From positions 1 to 64,000 of the forward strand of contig WHSZ01000005.1 in NCBI GenBank assembly GCA_009379845.1: a DNA stretch of 64,000 bases, read 5' to 3'. Under the pieces are notes generated by a model. It had not been told where the DNA came from and made no database searches. It saw nothing but the letters and a program-made list of their open reading frames with translations. The translations under genes were made by a program, and so were the position numbers. Below are positions 37,400-46,279 of this stretch, piece by piece. How positions within the stretch are numbered: position 1 is the first letter of the stretch; the number at the start of each line of letters is the position of its first letter. This stretch comes from Pseudonocardiaceae bacterium. Its GTDB lineage: Bacteria; Actinomycetota; Actinomycetes; Mycobacteriales; Pseudonocardiaceae.

Positions 37400-38797
37400 C
37401 TAAGGCAAGACGTCGAGGTACTCCTTGACATCCCAGTCGGTAACGGCGGCGCAGAAGCGTTCCCACTCGTCCCGCTTGTAATGCTCGAACACGGTGTACA
37501 TCTCGCCCGGCATGGCACTCTGGACCACCTCGTCGGTGGCCAGCGCGCGGAGCGCATCACCAAGGGTCATCGGGATGTTGCGAACGTCCTTGCCCTCGGC
37601 CATCGCGTCGTAGATGTTGCGCTCCTCCGGCGGTCCCGGGTCGAGGTTGCGCCGGATCCCGTCGCCCATCGCCTTGATCAGGCCCGCCATGGCCAGGTAC
37701 GGGTTCACGGTGGAATCCACCGAGCGGTACTCGAATCGCCCTGGCGCACTCACCCGCAACGCCGTCGTGCGGTTCTGGAACCCCCAGTCCGCGTAAAGCG
37801 GGGCCCAGAACCCGGTGTCCCACAGCCGGCGGTACGAGTTCACCGTCGGCGACGTGAGGCAGGTCAGCGCATCGAGGTGCTCGAGCACACCGCCGATCGC
37901 GGTGAGGCCGAGCTTGCTCGGCATCCTCGGGTTGTCCCCGTCCGGCAGGAACGCGTTCGTTTCGCCCTCCCACAACGAGATGTTGTGGTGGCAGCCGTTC
38001 GCCGAAACCCCCATGAACGGCTTGGCCATGAAACACGGGAAGGCGTCGAACTCGCGGCCGACCTGCTTGCAGATCTGCCGGTAGGTGGTCAGCCGGTCGG
38101 CGGTGAACTCGGCCCTGTCGAATTGCCAGTTCAACTCGAGCTGCCCAGGCGCGTCCTCGTGATCGCCCTGGATCATGTCGAGGCCCATCGCCCTGCCGTA
38201 CTCCATCACCCGGTGGATGAGCGGCTGCAGCTCGGCGAACTGGTCGATGTGGTAGCAGTACGGCTTTGTCTTACCTTCCACCGACGGCGTGCCGTCCGGG
38301 TTGAGCTTCAGCCACATCATTTCCGGCTCGGTACCGGCACGCAGGTGCAGCCCGGTCTCCCGCTCGAATTCGGCGTGGATCCGTTTCAGATTGCCTCTGC
38401 AGTCCGAGGTCAGGAACGCCCCGCCTTCGACGTCTTCCTCGCGGCCGCGGAACAGCGTGCAGAAAACCCGCGCTGTCTTGGGATCCCAGGGGAGCACGCA
38501 GAACGTCTCCACGTCGGGGATGCCGACCAGCTCGCGGGCTTCCGCGCCGTAGCCGATGTAGTCGCCGTGCCGGTCGGTGAACAGGTTCGCGGTCGCCCCG
38601 TAGACCAGCTGGAAGCCGTTTCGCGCGAAACGCTCCCAATGCGCCGCGGGGGCGCCCTTGCCCATGATCCGGCCGGTCACCGACACGAACTGAAAGTAGA
38701 GATACTCCACACCGCGCTCGTCGATCTCGCGGCGTATCCTGCTGATCTCGTCGTCCCGGCCCGGTTGCGCGACGAACTGGTCGAGATCGGAACTCAT
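37400..38797 (-). CDS. Glutamine synthetase-family protein (GlnT-like)
   Basis: 'LRAGTEPEMMWLKLN', 'QGDHEDAPGQLELNWQFDRAEFTADRL', 'FMAKPFMGVSANGCHHNISLW', 'RFEYRSVDSTVNPYLAMAGLIKA'. Confidence 0.88.
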   Translation of the reverse strand: MSSDLDQFVAQPGRDDEISRIRREIDERGVEYLYFQFVSVTGRIMGKGAPAAHWERFARNGFQLVYGATANLFTDRHGDYIGYGAEARELVGIPDVETFCVLPWDPKTARVFCTLFRGREEDVEGGAFLTSDCRGNLKRIHAEFERETGLHLRAGTEPEMMWLKLNPDGTPSVEGKTKPYCYHIDQFAELQPLIHRVMEYGRAMGLDMIQGDHEDAPGQLELNWQFDRAEFTADRLTTYRQICKQVGREFDAFPCFMAKPFMGVSANGCHHNISLWEGETNAFLPDGDNPRMPSKLGLTAIGGVLEHLDALTCLTSPTVNSYRRLWDTGFWAPLYADWGFQNRTTALRVSAPGRFEYRSVDSTVNPYLAMAGLIKAMGDGIRRNLDPGPPEERNIYDAMAEGKDVRNIPMTLGDALRALATDEVVQSAMPGEMYTVFEHYKRDEWERFCAAVTDWDVKEYLDVLP

Positions 38798-38896
38798 GTT
38801 GGCCTCCTTGGTCCGGCGCACCATGGCCGTGGGGACTCTGTTGGCCCGTGAAGCACTACCGTTCGGCAGCCTTCTAATCCACACCCAGTAAACTCT

Positions 38897-38915
38897 GTCT
38901 CATTGAAGGAGACAA
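38897..38915. promoter_or_regulatory. Inverted repeat TGTCTCATTGAAGGAGACA, candidate XRE-cupin operator
   Basis: Perfect 6-bp arms with 7-bp spacer between the divergent GS and XRE-cupin genes. Confidence 0.5.
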
Positions 38916-39069
38916 CACCCCGAAGGAATCTGATTCGGTCAACCGCCCGCGAACGGGTTACCGTAGGTTCATGCACATCCGCGGTGACCTGCGCCGGAGC
39001 GAGGGCCGCGCGGCGAGGGGAGGCGTGCGTGCCAGGTCCGCTGTCATCTTTCCTTAATCTGGCGGCACC

Positions 39070-39714
39070 ATGACCGACGACGACAACGCGGCGCTCGCCC
39101 CTGTCACGAACACGGACCTGGAGGCCGAGGCCACCGGCCTCGAGGAAGCGCTCGGCGCGGTGATCGCCGAGCGAGTGCGGGAGTTCCGGATCCGGCACGG
39201 CTGGACGGTTGGCAAGCTCGCCGAGGAGAGCAACCTGTCAAAGGGCATGCTCTCGAAGATCGAGAACGTGCAGGCCTCCCCCAGCCTCGCCACCCTTGCC
39301 CGGCTGTCCGAGGCCCTCGCGGTTCCGGTGACCGCGTTCTTCCGCGGTCTTTCCGAGGAGCAGGACGTGGTGTTCGTGAAGGCCGGCAGCGGGCTGGACA
39401 TCCAGCACAAGGGCTCGGGGCCCGGCCATCGCTACCAGATGCTTGGCATCATGCGCGCGCCACACGACAGCCTCGAGCCGATGCTGGTCACGCTCACCGA
39501 GCGCACCGAGGTTTTCCCGCTCTACCAGCACGCCGGCACCGAGCTGATCTTCATGATCTCCGGCAAGATGGAGTACTGCTACGGCAGTTCCCGCTACCTG
39601 CTGGAACCGGGCGACGCCATCCAATTCGTCGGTGAGGTGATGCACGGGCCCGGCGAGCTGATCTCGCTCCCGATCCAGTTCCTGGCGATCAAGTCGGTGA
39701 CGCCGGGCGGCTAG
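39070..39714 (+). CDS. XRE-family regulator with cupin domain
   Basis: 'RVREFRIRHGWTVGKLAEESNLSKGMLSKIENVQASPSLATLARLSEAL' HTH plus cupin 'YQHAGTELIFMISGKMEYCYGSSRYLLEPGDAIQF'. Confidence 0.92.
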   Translation: MTDDDNAALAPVTNTDLEAEATGLEEALGAVIAERVREFRIRHGWTVGKLAEESNLSKGMLSKIENVQASPSLATLARLSEALAVPVTAFFRGLSEEQDVVFVKAGSGLDIQHKGSGPGHRYQMLGIMRAPHDSLEPMLVTLTERTEVFPLYQHAGTELIFMISGKMEYCYGSSRYLLEPGDAIQFVGEVMHGPGELISLPIQFLAIKSVTPGG

Positions 39715-39822
39715 TCCGCGGCCACGTTTCTTACTAGTGGACAACGTTCACCAGATTACTTGTGTCCGGCTGTTGTCGGCCCGCCGTGTAAGGATAGCTG
39801 GCAAGAAAGTGAGGAGGCCGTC

Positions 39823-40416
39823 GTGACCGCGCTACCGCAACCGCAGTCGCCGCAACCGCCTTCGCATCCGCTGACCATCGATGAGTACGCGGCACTTGGC
39901 GAGGACGAGCACGGGCGGACCGAACTCCAGGAGGGGAGCCTGGTGATGTCACCGAGTCCAACGCCGAATCACATGATTACGTCGATGCACTTAGCGATGC
40001 AGCTCTTGCCCCAGGTGCCGGGCGATCTTCAGGTCATCCCAGACATCGATGTCGACCTCGGCTTGGTGCCGAGGGACCAGCCCGGCTCCGCCCGACGGCC
40101 AGACCTGATCGTGGTGAAGCGCACCGAGGTGGAGCGTGTGGAAGCCGAGGGAGGCATACTGCGTGCTTCGGAGCTGATCCTGGTGGTGGAGATCGTGTCA
40201 CTCGGTTCTCGCCGGATCGACAACGTGATCAAGCGCCACGAGTACGCCGATGCCGGTATCCCGCACTACTGGATTGTGGACATCGAGCGGCCCGTCTCGC
40301 TGGTGGCATGCCATCTCACCGAGGAGTTCGGCTACCAGGATTCCGGTGCGGTGAGCGGCACATGGGATACCGCCGACCCGTTTGCAGCCCGAATCGATCT
40401 CGCCGAGCTGCATTGA
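39823..40416 (+). CDS. Uma2/DUF820-family putative nuclease
   Basis: 'PDLIVVKRTEVERV...LILVVEIVSLGSRRIDNVIKRHEYADAGIPHYWIVDIE'. Confidence 0.88.
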   Translation: MTALPQPQSPQPPSHPLTIDEYAALGEDEHGRTELQEGSLVMSPSPTPNHMITSMHLAMQLLPQVPGDLQVIPDIDVDLGLVPRDQPGSARRPDLIVVKRTEVERVEAEGGILRASELILVVEIVSLGSRRIDNVIKRHEYADAGIPHYWIVDIERPVSLVACHLTEEFGYQDSGAVSGTWDTADPFAARIDLAELH

Positions 40417-40420
40417 CACC

Positions 40421-40702
40421 TCATCCCGAGCCGGTGCGATCCTTCGCTTCGGCCTCCGCGGCGAACTCCTCTTCGCTCGGCAGCCATTCGGTGCCGTCCT
40501 TGCCAAGCGCCCGCGCGGTGCCAACCCTCCTGTACAACTCGATGGCGCGGGCGTATTCCTGGTTTTCGATCCTGGTCTGGTGTACGTGCCAGCCGAGCCA
40601 GAGCAGGATGCCGACCACCGCGAGAACCACCTCGATACCGGGGAACGGGTAGAGCGCCCCGACGTTCTGCGGGTCGGTGAACGAGTCGATACCGGTTCCC
40701 AT
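40421..40702 (-). CDS. Small single-TM protein downstream of Amt-2
   Basis: MGTGIDSFTDPQNVGALYPFPGIEVVLAVVGILLWLGWHVHQTRIENQEYARAIEL...; 7 bp after Amt stop. Confidence 0.65.
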   Translation of the reverse strand: MGTGIDSFTDPQNVGALYPFPGIEVVLAVVGILLWLGWHVHQTRIENQEYARAIELYRRVGTARALGKDGTEWLPSEEEFAAEAEAKDRTGSG

Positions 40703-40709
40703 GGTTGAG

Positions 40710-42173
40710 CTACCTCCTGTCCTCACGGGCCACCGCGCCTGGCGTTCCAGGGACCACCGGTGCCCTCGCCGTGCCTTCCATCGACTGGGCGAGCGCACGC
40801 TCCTCGTCGGCTATGCCGTCACCGTCCGTCCTGCCCTGGAAGTACGGGTAGGCGGAGGCGTGATCGTGCACGTCCAACCCGACCAGCTCAACGGCACGAG
40901 GCACCCGGAGCAGCCCGAACCTGTTCAGCAGCTTCGCGATAAGGAAGATCGGAACGAAGCCGAGGCCGAACATGATGATCGCGCCGAGGAAGTTCCCGAG
41001 CGGGTTGATCGCCGGCCAGCCGTCCGGGGTGGTGAACCAGGCGCTCACGCCGTCCACCGGCTCAGCGGCCGGATATCCCCAGAGCATGAAGCCAGCGGTG
41101 ACGACCCCGAAAACGCCCGCGTAACCGTGCACGGCAACCGCGCCGACCACATCGTCGAGCTTGAATTTTCGCTCCACGTAGAAGTGCAGCTTGTAGATGA
41201 TGACCACGGCGATCGCGGCCAGGATCATGGACTGGATCGGGTGGTAGAGGTCGTTGCCCGCGGAGGTGGCGATCACCCCGGCGAGCCCACCGGAGAAGGT
41301 CCAGAACGGATTGCCCCTGCTGACCAGATAGGCGGCCAGGATTCCGCCGGAAAACGACATCAGGAAGTTGAACGTGATGCCGGAGAGGGTGGTCGGCATC
41401 AGGTAGATGTTCGTCGCCGAGAAGTAGGATTCGCCGTTCGGGCCGATATCCAGCATCGGGATGTTGCAGGCGACGTAGAAACCCCAGAATCCAGTGAAGA
41501 TCAGGAACAGGCCGACGCAGGCCAGCCACACGTTGTGCGGTTTGATATCGCGGACTTCGCCCTTGGGGCCGAACTTCCCGATGCGTGGCCCCAGCACGAT
41601 GAGCGCGGCAAGGGTGGCGCCGCCGGCGATGGCATGAATGACCCCCGACGCGTAGGCGTCGTGGTAGCCCATCACCTGCACCATCCAGCCTTCCGGGTGC
41701 CAGCCCCATGCCGCGTCGATGATCCACAGCACCGAACCGACCATGGTGCCGATGATCAGGAACGCGGCGGTACGTACCCGTTCAAGCAGCGCGCCCGACA
41801 CGATCGCCGCGGCTGTCCAGGAGAACAGCAGGAAAGCAGCCCAGAAGACGCCGTTGATCCGATCCTCGAGATTCGGAGCCATCAACTCAGACCACGGTGC
41901 CGCCGTCTCACCGGCCCCTTCGGCGATCCCGCCGGTGATTCCGGGACCGTTCGAGAACGCGTTGTAGATCCACCAGCCGAAAAAGAAGAAGGTGACGGTA
42001 ACCAGCGGGATGACGACGAAGGTCTTCATCAACGTGCGCTGCATGTTTTTCGGCCGCACCACGGCGATCTCGTAAGTCGCGAAACCGACGTGGATCAGGA
42101 ACATGAATACGACCGTCACCCAATAATAGAATTCGGTGAACAGCACGGTCAGGGACTCGACCTGGTTTTGCAT
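40710..42173 (-). CDS. Ammonium/methylammonium transporter (Amt family), copy 2
   Basis: MQNQVESLTVLFTEFYYWVTVVFMFLIHVGFATYE...; 'GYHDAYASGVIHAIAGGATLAALIVLGPR', 'GNPFWTFSGGLAGVIATSAGNDLYHP', 'GAVAVHGYAGVFGVV'. Confidence 0.87.
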   Translation of the reverse strand: MQNQVESLTVLFTEFYYWVTVVFMFLIHVGFATYEIAVVRPKNMQRTLMKTFVVIPLVTVTFFFFGWWIYNAFSNGPGITGGIAEGAGETAAPWSELMAPNLEDRINGVFWAAFLLFSWTAAAIVSGALLERVRTAAFLIIGTMVGSVLWIIDAAWGWHPEGWMVQVMGYHDAYASGVIHAIAGGATLAALIVLGPRIGKFGPKGEVRDIKPHNVWLACVGLFLIFTGFWGFYVACNIPMLDIGPNGESYFSATNIYLMPTTLSGITFNFLMSFSGGILAAYLVSRGNPFWTFSGGLAGVIATSAGNDLYHPIQSMILAAIAVVIIYKLHFYVERKFKLDDVVGAVAVHGYAGVFGVVTAGFMLWGYPAAEPVDGVSAWFTTPDGWPAINPLGNFLGAIIMFGLGFVPIFLIAKLLNRFGLLRVPRAVELVGLDVHDHASAYPYFQGRTDGDGIADEERALAQSMEGTARAPVVPGTPGAVAREDRR

Positions 42174-42251
42174 ACCAGTAACGCTCCTTGAACCTCGTCG
42201 TACTAGGAGCAACCTGAACGTAACGGACTGAGCCCTCGGCCCTTTGGACTA

Positions 42252-42263
42252 AGGTTCGGACCT
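42252..42263. promoter_or_regulatory. Candidate FCD-GntR operator AGGTTCGGACCT (site 1)
   Basis: Identical dodecamer at 43165-43176; upstream of Amt-2, adjacent to the GntR gene. Confidence 0.65.
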
Positions 42264-42308
42264 AATACCGATCGTTATAAGACCACCCGGTGATCGGCGT
42301 GTCAAGGG

Positions 42309-43049
42309 TCACCCTCGGCGCTGGCGCCCGTTCGAACGGGAGCGCCGCTCGGTGCCCTGGGCGCCGAAAACGATCACGCGTAGCTGCTCGCGGGCGCGCT
42401 CGATGTGCTCGCGCATCAGGGTTTCGGCGGTGTCCGCGTCGCCGTCCCGCACCGCGTCGTAGATCGCCTGGTGATCGTTCCTGGTCTCCTCGATCGGCTC
42501 GACGAACGGGAGCAGATCGTGCGGGCTGAACAGCTCGCCCCGCGCGGTGTGCACGGCGTTCTCCAACCGGATGCTGCGCGCCGCGCGGGCCAACCCGCTG
42601 TGGAACTGCGAATCGGTCAGCCGGAACGCCGCGCGGCCGTCCACCTGGTCGAGGTTCTTGATCGCGGAGCGCAACGCGGCCAGATCCGCGCGGGTGCGGC
42701 GCTGTGCGGCCAATCGTGCGGAGTGGCATTCCAGAGCGATCCGGAAGTCGACGATGTCGTCGATCTCGCCGGACTGCTCGCGCATCCTGGCACGCCAGTT
42801 CTCCACCGGCCGGTGCAGCTCCGTGACGAACGTGCCGCCGTGCGCCCCGCGCCGCACCTCCACGTAGCCGTCGTCCTGGAGGATCTTGATGGCTTCCCGC
42901 AGGCTGATCCGGGCGACGCCGAGCTGCTCGGCGAGCTCGCGCTCAGCCGGCAGCCGATCGCCGGGGCCCACCTCGCCGCGGTGGATGAGGTTCCGGATGT
43001 GCTCCGCGACGCCCTGCGTCAACGTCATGGACGTGACCACGCGGTTCAT
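42309..43049 (-). CDS. GntR-family regulator, FCD-type
   Basis: 'AEHIRNLIHRGEVGPGDRLPAERELAEQLGVARISLREAIKILQDDGYVEVRRGAHGGTFV' plus helical FCD domain. Confidence 0.9.
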   Translation of the reverse strand: MNRVVTSMTLTQGVAEHIRNLIHRGEVGPGDRLPAERELAEQLGVARISLREAIKILQDDGYVEVRRGAHGGTFVTELHRPVENWRARMREQSGEIDDIVDFRIALECHSARLAAQRRTRADLAALRSAIKNLDQVDGRAAFRLTDSQFHSGLARAARSIRLENAVHTARGELFSPHDLLPFVEPIEETRNDHQAIYDAVRDGDADTAETLMREHIERAREQLRVIVFGAQGTERRSRSNGRQRRG

Positions 43050-43164
43050 GAACAGCAGGTTACCTGCCGGTCGGGATAACGGCGAACACGCGCCGACCCG
43101 GAACCCGGTAGGCCGGCAGGCTTGACACCGGCGGCCACCGGTGGTCGCATACTTAAAAGGTCCT

Positions 43165-43176
43165 AGGTTCGGACCT
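43165..43176. promoter_or_regulatory. Candidate FCD-GntR operator AGGTTCGGACCT (site 2)
   Basis: AAAAGGTCCTAGGTTCGGACCTCAAACC upstream of the mgs/gmaS operon. Confidence 0.65.
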
Positions 43177-43203
43177 CAAACCAATACCTCGAAGGAGCGG
43201 CAG

Positions 43204-44091
43204 ATGTGCGGCATTGTCGGCCTTCACCTGAAGAACCAGGAACTGCATCCCCGGCTCGGTGAATTGCTCGCTCCGATGCTGGACTGCATGACAAGCAGGG
43301 GCCCGGATTCCGCCGGGCTGGCGCTGTACCGGGAAAGCGCCGATGCCGTCCGTTGCTCGCTGCGCAGCGACGAGCCGATCGACTGGGTCCTGCTCGGTGA
43401 GCAGCTGGCCACCGACCTCGAGGTGCCCGTTGACGTCGAGCGGTTCGAAACCGGTGCGGTGCTCAGCGCGGCCGCCGACGAAGCCGCGCTGCACGCCGCG
43501 CTGCGGCGGATCGTCCCTGAGGTGGTGCTCGTCGGGCACGGCAGGGCGATCGAAGTGTTCAAGGACGTGGGCGCGCCGAGGGAGATCTGCGAGCGGTACG
43601 GCATCGCGAAGCGGTCCGGATTCCAGGGCATCGGGCACACTCGGATGGCGACGGAATCCGCCGTGACGACCGACCATTCGCACCCGTTCGCTCCCGCTTC
43701 GGACCTCGCGCTGGTGCACAACGGCTCGTTCTCCAACCCCGCGTCGGTCCGCCGCCGCCTGGAATACCACGGCGTCCGGTTCGTCACGGACAACGACTCC
43801 GAGGTGGCGGCGCGCTACATCGCGAGGCAGATCGCGGGCGGCGCGGATCTCGGTGATGCGTTGCGGATGGTGCTCAAGGAGCTGGACGGGTTCTTCACTC
43901 TGCTGGTGGCCACCGGTACACAGTTCGCCGTGCTGCGCGATTCGTTCGCCTGCAAGCCCGCGGTGATCGCGGAGACCGCCGATTACGTCGCGGTGGCCTC
44001 GGAGTACCACGCGCTCGCCGAGCTACCCGGTATCGGCGAGGCCACGGTGTTCGAGCCGACACCGGAGGAGGTCTACACGTGGACCCGTTGA
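43204..44091 (+). CDS. mgsA: Class II glutamine amidotransferase, N-methylglutamate synthase subunit A-like
   Basis: 'MCGIVGLHLKNQ', 'MTSRGPDSAGLALY', 'GIGHTRMATESAVTTDHSHPFAPASDLALVHNGSFSN'; first gene of mgs-gmaS-mgd operon. Confidence 0.78.
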   Translation: MCGIVGLHLKNQELHPRLGELLAPMLDCMTSRGPDSAGLALYRESADAVRCSLRSDEPIDWVLLGEQLATDLEVPVDVERFETGAVLSAAADEAALHAALRRIVPEVVLVGHGRAIEVFKDVGAPREICERYGIAKRSGFQGIGHTRMATESAVTTDHSHPFAPASDLALVHNGSFSNPASVRRRLEYHGVRFVTDNDSEVAARYIARQIAGGADLGDALRMVLKELDGFFTLLVATGTQFAVLRDSFACKPAVIAETADYVAVASEYHALAELPGIGEATVFEPTPEEVYTWTR

Positions 44092-44756
44092 GTTGCGCCG
44101 AACTTTCCACCCGCGAGGTGAACGCCGCGCTCGCGGCACTGCCGGATGGCGCCTCGGCGCGGATCGTCGAGCCGTGGGGGCGGCACAACCTCGCGGTCGG
44201 GCTCACGAACCGGATCGCGGTGGGTATCGAGGGCAACGCCGGCTACTACATCGGCGGGTTGTGCGACGGTCCGGACATCACCGTGGATGGGTTCGTCGGC
44301 TGGTCGGTCGGCGAGAACCTGATGAGCGGTTCGGTGCGGATACGCGGCAACGCGTCGGAGTGCGCGGGCGCTTCGGCGCACGGCGGCACGATCGTGATCC
44401 ACGGCGACGCGTCATCCCGCGCCGGCATCTCGCTGAAGGGTGGCACCGTGCTGGTCGGCGGCGACGTCGGGCACATGAGCGGGTTCATGGCGCAGGCAGG
44501 CGTGTTGCTGGTTGGCGGGGATGCCGGGGACGCGCTCGGCGATTCGCTTTACGAGACGGTGATCTACGTGGCGGGGAGGATCGCCTCGCTCGGCTCGGAC
44601 GCGCGGATCGAGGAGCTCACCGCGGACGACGTGTTGACCGTGAAGCAGCTCGCCGAGTATGCCGGCTTCGACCACATCGACCCCGAGAACGTGAAACGCG
44701 TCGCGTCGGCCCGCCAGCTCTACAACTTCGATGCCCTGAAAGACCAGAGGTACTGA
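44079..44756 (+). CDS. mgsB: GXGXG-domain protein, N-methylglutamate synthase subunit B-like
   Basis: 'GDASSRAGISLKGGTVLVGGDVGHMSGFMAQAGVLLVGGDAGDALGDSLYETVIYVAG'. Confidence 0.78.
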   Translation: MDPLSCAELSTREVNAALAALPDGASARIVEPWGRHNLAVGLTNRIAVGIEGNAGYYIGGLCDGPDITVDGFVGWSVGENLMSGSVRIRGNASECAGASAHGGTIVIHGDASSRAGISLKGGTVLVGGDVGHMSGFMAQAGVLLVGGDAGDALGDSLYETVIYVAGRIASLGSDARIEELTADDVLTVKQLAEYAGFDHIDPENVKRVASARQLYNFDALKDQRY

Positions 44757-44773
44757 TGCCCCCCACCGCACCG

Positions 44774-44832
44774 GTGTTTTGCCGTGAAGGCCACCTTACG
44801 GGGGCTGGACGCCCCGAATGTGCCCCTCGATC
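44774..44832. repeat. Dispersed intergenic repeat, copy A (TTTTGCCGTGAAGGCCACCTTACGGG...CGCCCCGAATGTGCCCCTCG)
   Basis: Strongly similar to 54629-54692. Confidence 0.7.
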
Positions 44833-44856
44833 GCAGGGCGACGGGGAGGAGACGAG

Positions 44857-46257
44857 GTGACGGAGATGCTTCCGCGGCCGGGCCTGCGGGCCGAGGTGCC
44901 GGCCGACGTGCCGGCCGACGGGCGGCGGCGCAGCCACAGCTACCCACCCGAGGCGATCGCGCAGATCCAGCGGATGGCCGACGAGGGCCACTACGAGATC
45001 CGGGGCTGGGGCGCGAAACGGCAGCTGCCGACGTTCGACGACCTGGTGTTCCTCTCCGCTTCGGTGTCCCGCTATCCCCTCGAGGGCTACCGGGAGAAGT
45101 GCGAGACGAGAACCGTGCTCGGCACCCGGCACGCGAGCAAACCGATCGAGCTGGACATCCCGATCACGATCGCCGGGATGAGCTTCGGCGCGCTGTCCTC
45201 GGCGGCGAAGGTGTCGCTCGGCCGCGCGGCCACCACGGTCGGCACCTCGACGACCACCGGCGACGGCGGCATGTCCGAGGAGGAGCGCGAGGCATCGCAC
45301 CTGCTCGTCTACCAGTGCTTGCCGTCAAGGTACGGCTTCAACCCCGAACACCTGCGGCGCGCGGACGCCATCGAGGTGGTCATCGGGCAGGGCGCCAAGC
45401 CCGGTGGCGGCGGCATGCTGCTCGGCCAGAAGGTCAGCGAGCGCGTCGCTGGTATGCGTACCCTGCCTGCCGGTATCGACCAGCGCTCGGCGTCAAGGCA
45501 TCCCGACTGGGTCGGCCCCGACGACCTGCGCATCAAGATCGAGGAGCTGCGCGAGGCGACGTCCTGGGAGAAGCCCGTCTACGTCAAACTCGGCGCCACC
45601 AGGGTGACCAACGACGTGAAACTCGCGGTCGCGGCCGGCGCCGATGTGGTAGTGGTAGACGGTATGCAGGGCGGCACCGGCGCCACCCAGGACGTGTTCA
45701 TCGAGAACGCGGGCATCCCCACGCTGCCGGCGGTACGCCAGGCTGCCGAGGCGCTGCGCGAGGTCGGCATGGCCGACGAGGTACAGCTGGTCGTCTCCGG
45801 CGGCATCCGCACCGGCGCGGACGCGGCCAAGGCACTCGCACTCGGCGCGGACGCGGTGTCCGTCGGCGTCGCACCGCTCATCGCGCTCGGCTGCAACAGC
45901 CGCACCTACCGGAAGGACGGCGTCGAACACGACGCCACGGAGGAATACCGAGCGCTCGGTACCGAGCCCGGCTTCTGCCATCACATGCATACCGGCATGT
46001 GTCCGGTCGGCATCGCCACCCAGGATCCAGGCTTGGAGGCGCGGCTCGACCCGGAACACGGCGCGCGCCGCGTGATCAACTACCTGAAGTCGGTGACGAT
46101 GGAGCTCACCACGCTCGCACGGGCCTGCGGCAAGTCCGACGTGCACAACCTCGAGCCAGAGGACCTCGTCGCGCTGACCATCGAGGCGGCGGCGATGGCG
46201 GGCGTACCACTGGCCGGAACGGATTGGATCCCCGGCGGCTCGGGCGGCTGCCGGTGA
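44857..46257 (+). CDS. mgsC: FMN-binding glutamate synthase-family protein, N-methylglutamate synthase subunit C-like
   Basis: 'ELDIPITIAGMSFGALSSAAKVSLGRAATTVGT', 'DVVVVDGMQGGTGATQDVFIENAGIPTLPAV', 'CHHMHTGMCPVGIATQDPGLEARL'. Confidence 0.78.
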   Translation: MTEMLPRPGLRAEVPADVPADGRRRSHSYPPEAIAQIQRMADEGHYEIRGWGAKRQLPTFDDLVFLSASVSRYPLEGYREKCETRTVLGTRHASKPIELDIPITIAGMSFGALSSAAKVSLGRAATTVGTSTTTGDGGMSEEEREASHLLVYQCLPSRYGFNPEHLRRADAIEVVIGQGAKPGGGGMLLGQKVSERVAGMRTLPAGIDQRSASRHPDWVGPDDLRIKIEELREATSWEKPVYVKLGATRVTNDVKLAVAAGADVVVVDGMQGGTGATQDVFIENAGIPTLPAVRQAAEALREVGMADEVQLVVSGGIRTGADAAKALALGADAVSVGVAPLIALGCNSRTYRKDGVEHDATEEYRALGTEPGFCHHMHTGMCPVGIATQDPGLEARLDPEHGARRVINYLKSVTMELTTLARACGKSDVHNLEPEDLVALTIEAAAMAGVPLAGTDWIPGGSGGCR

Positions 46258-46279
46258 CCCCAGGACCAAAGGAGGTGCC

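Noticed and set aside
37400-38797. Calling the first glutamine synthetase GmaS
   Set aside because: Its N-terminal half lacks the GmaS-like 'GAGFAGFA...PWKPEVA' pattern seen in the 46280..47638 gene; kept as GlnT-like.
40677-42191. 504-aa plus-strand ORF
   Set aside because: Antisense to Amt-2; Asp/Glu/Arg/His-rich shadow frame.
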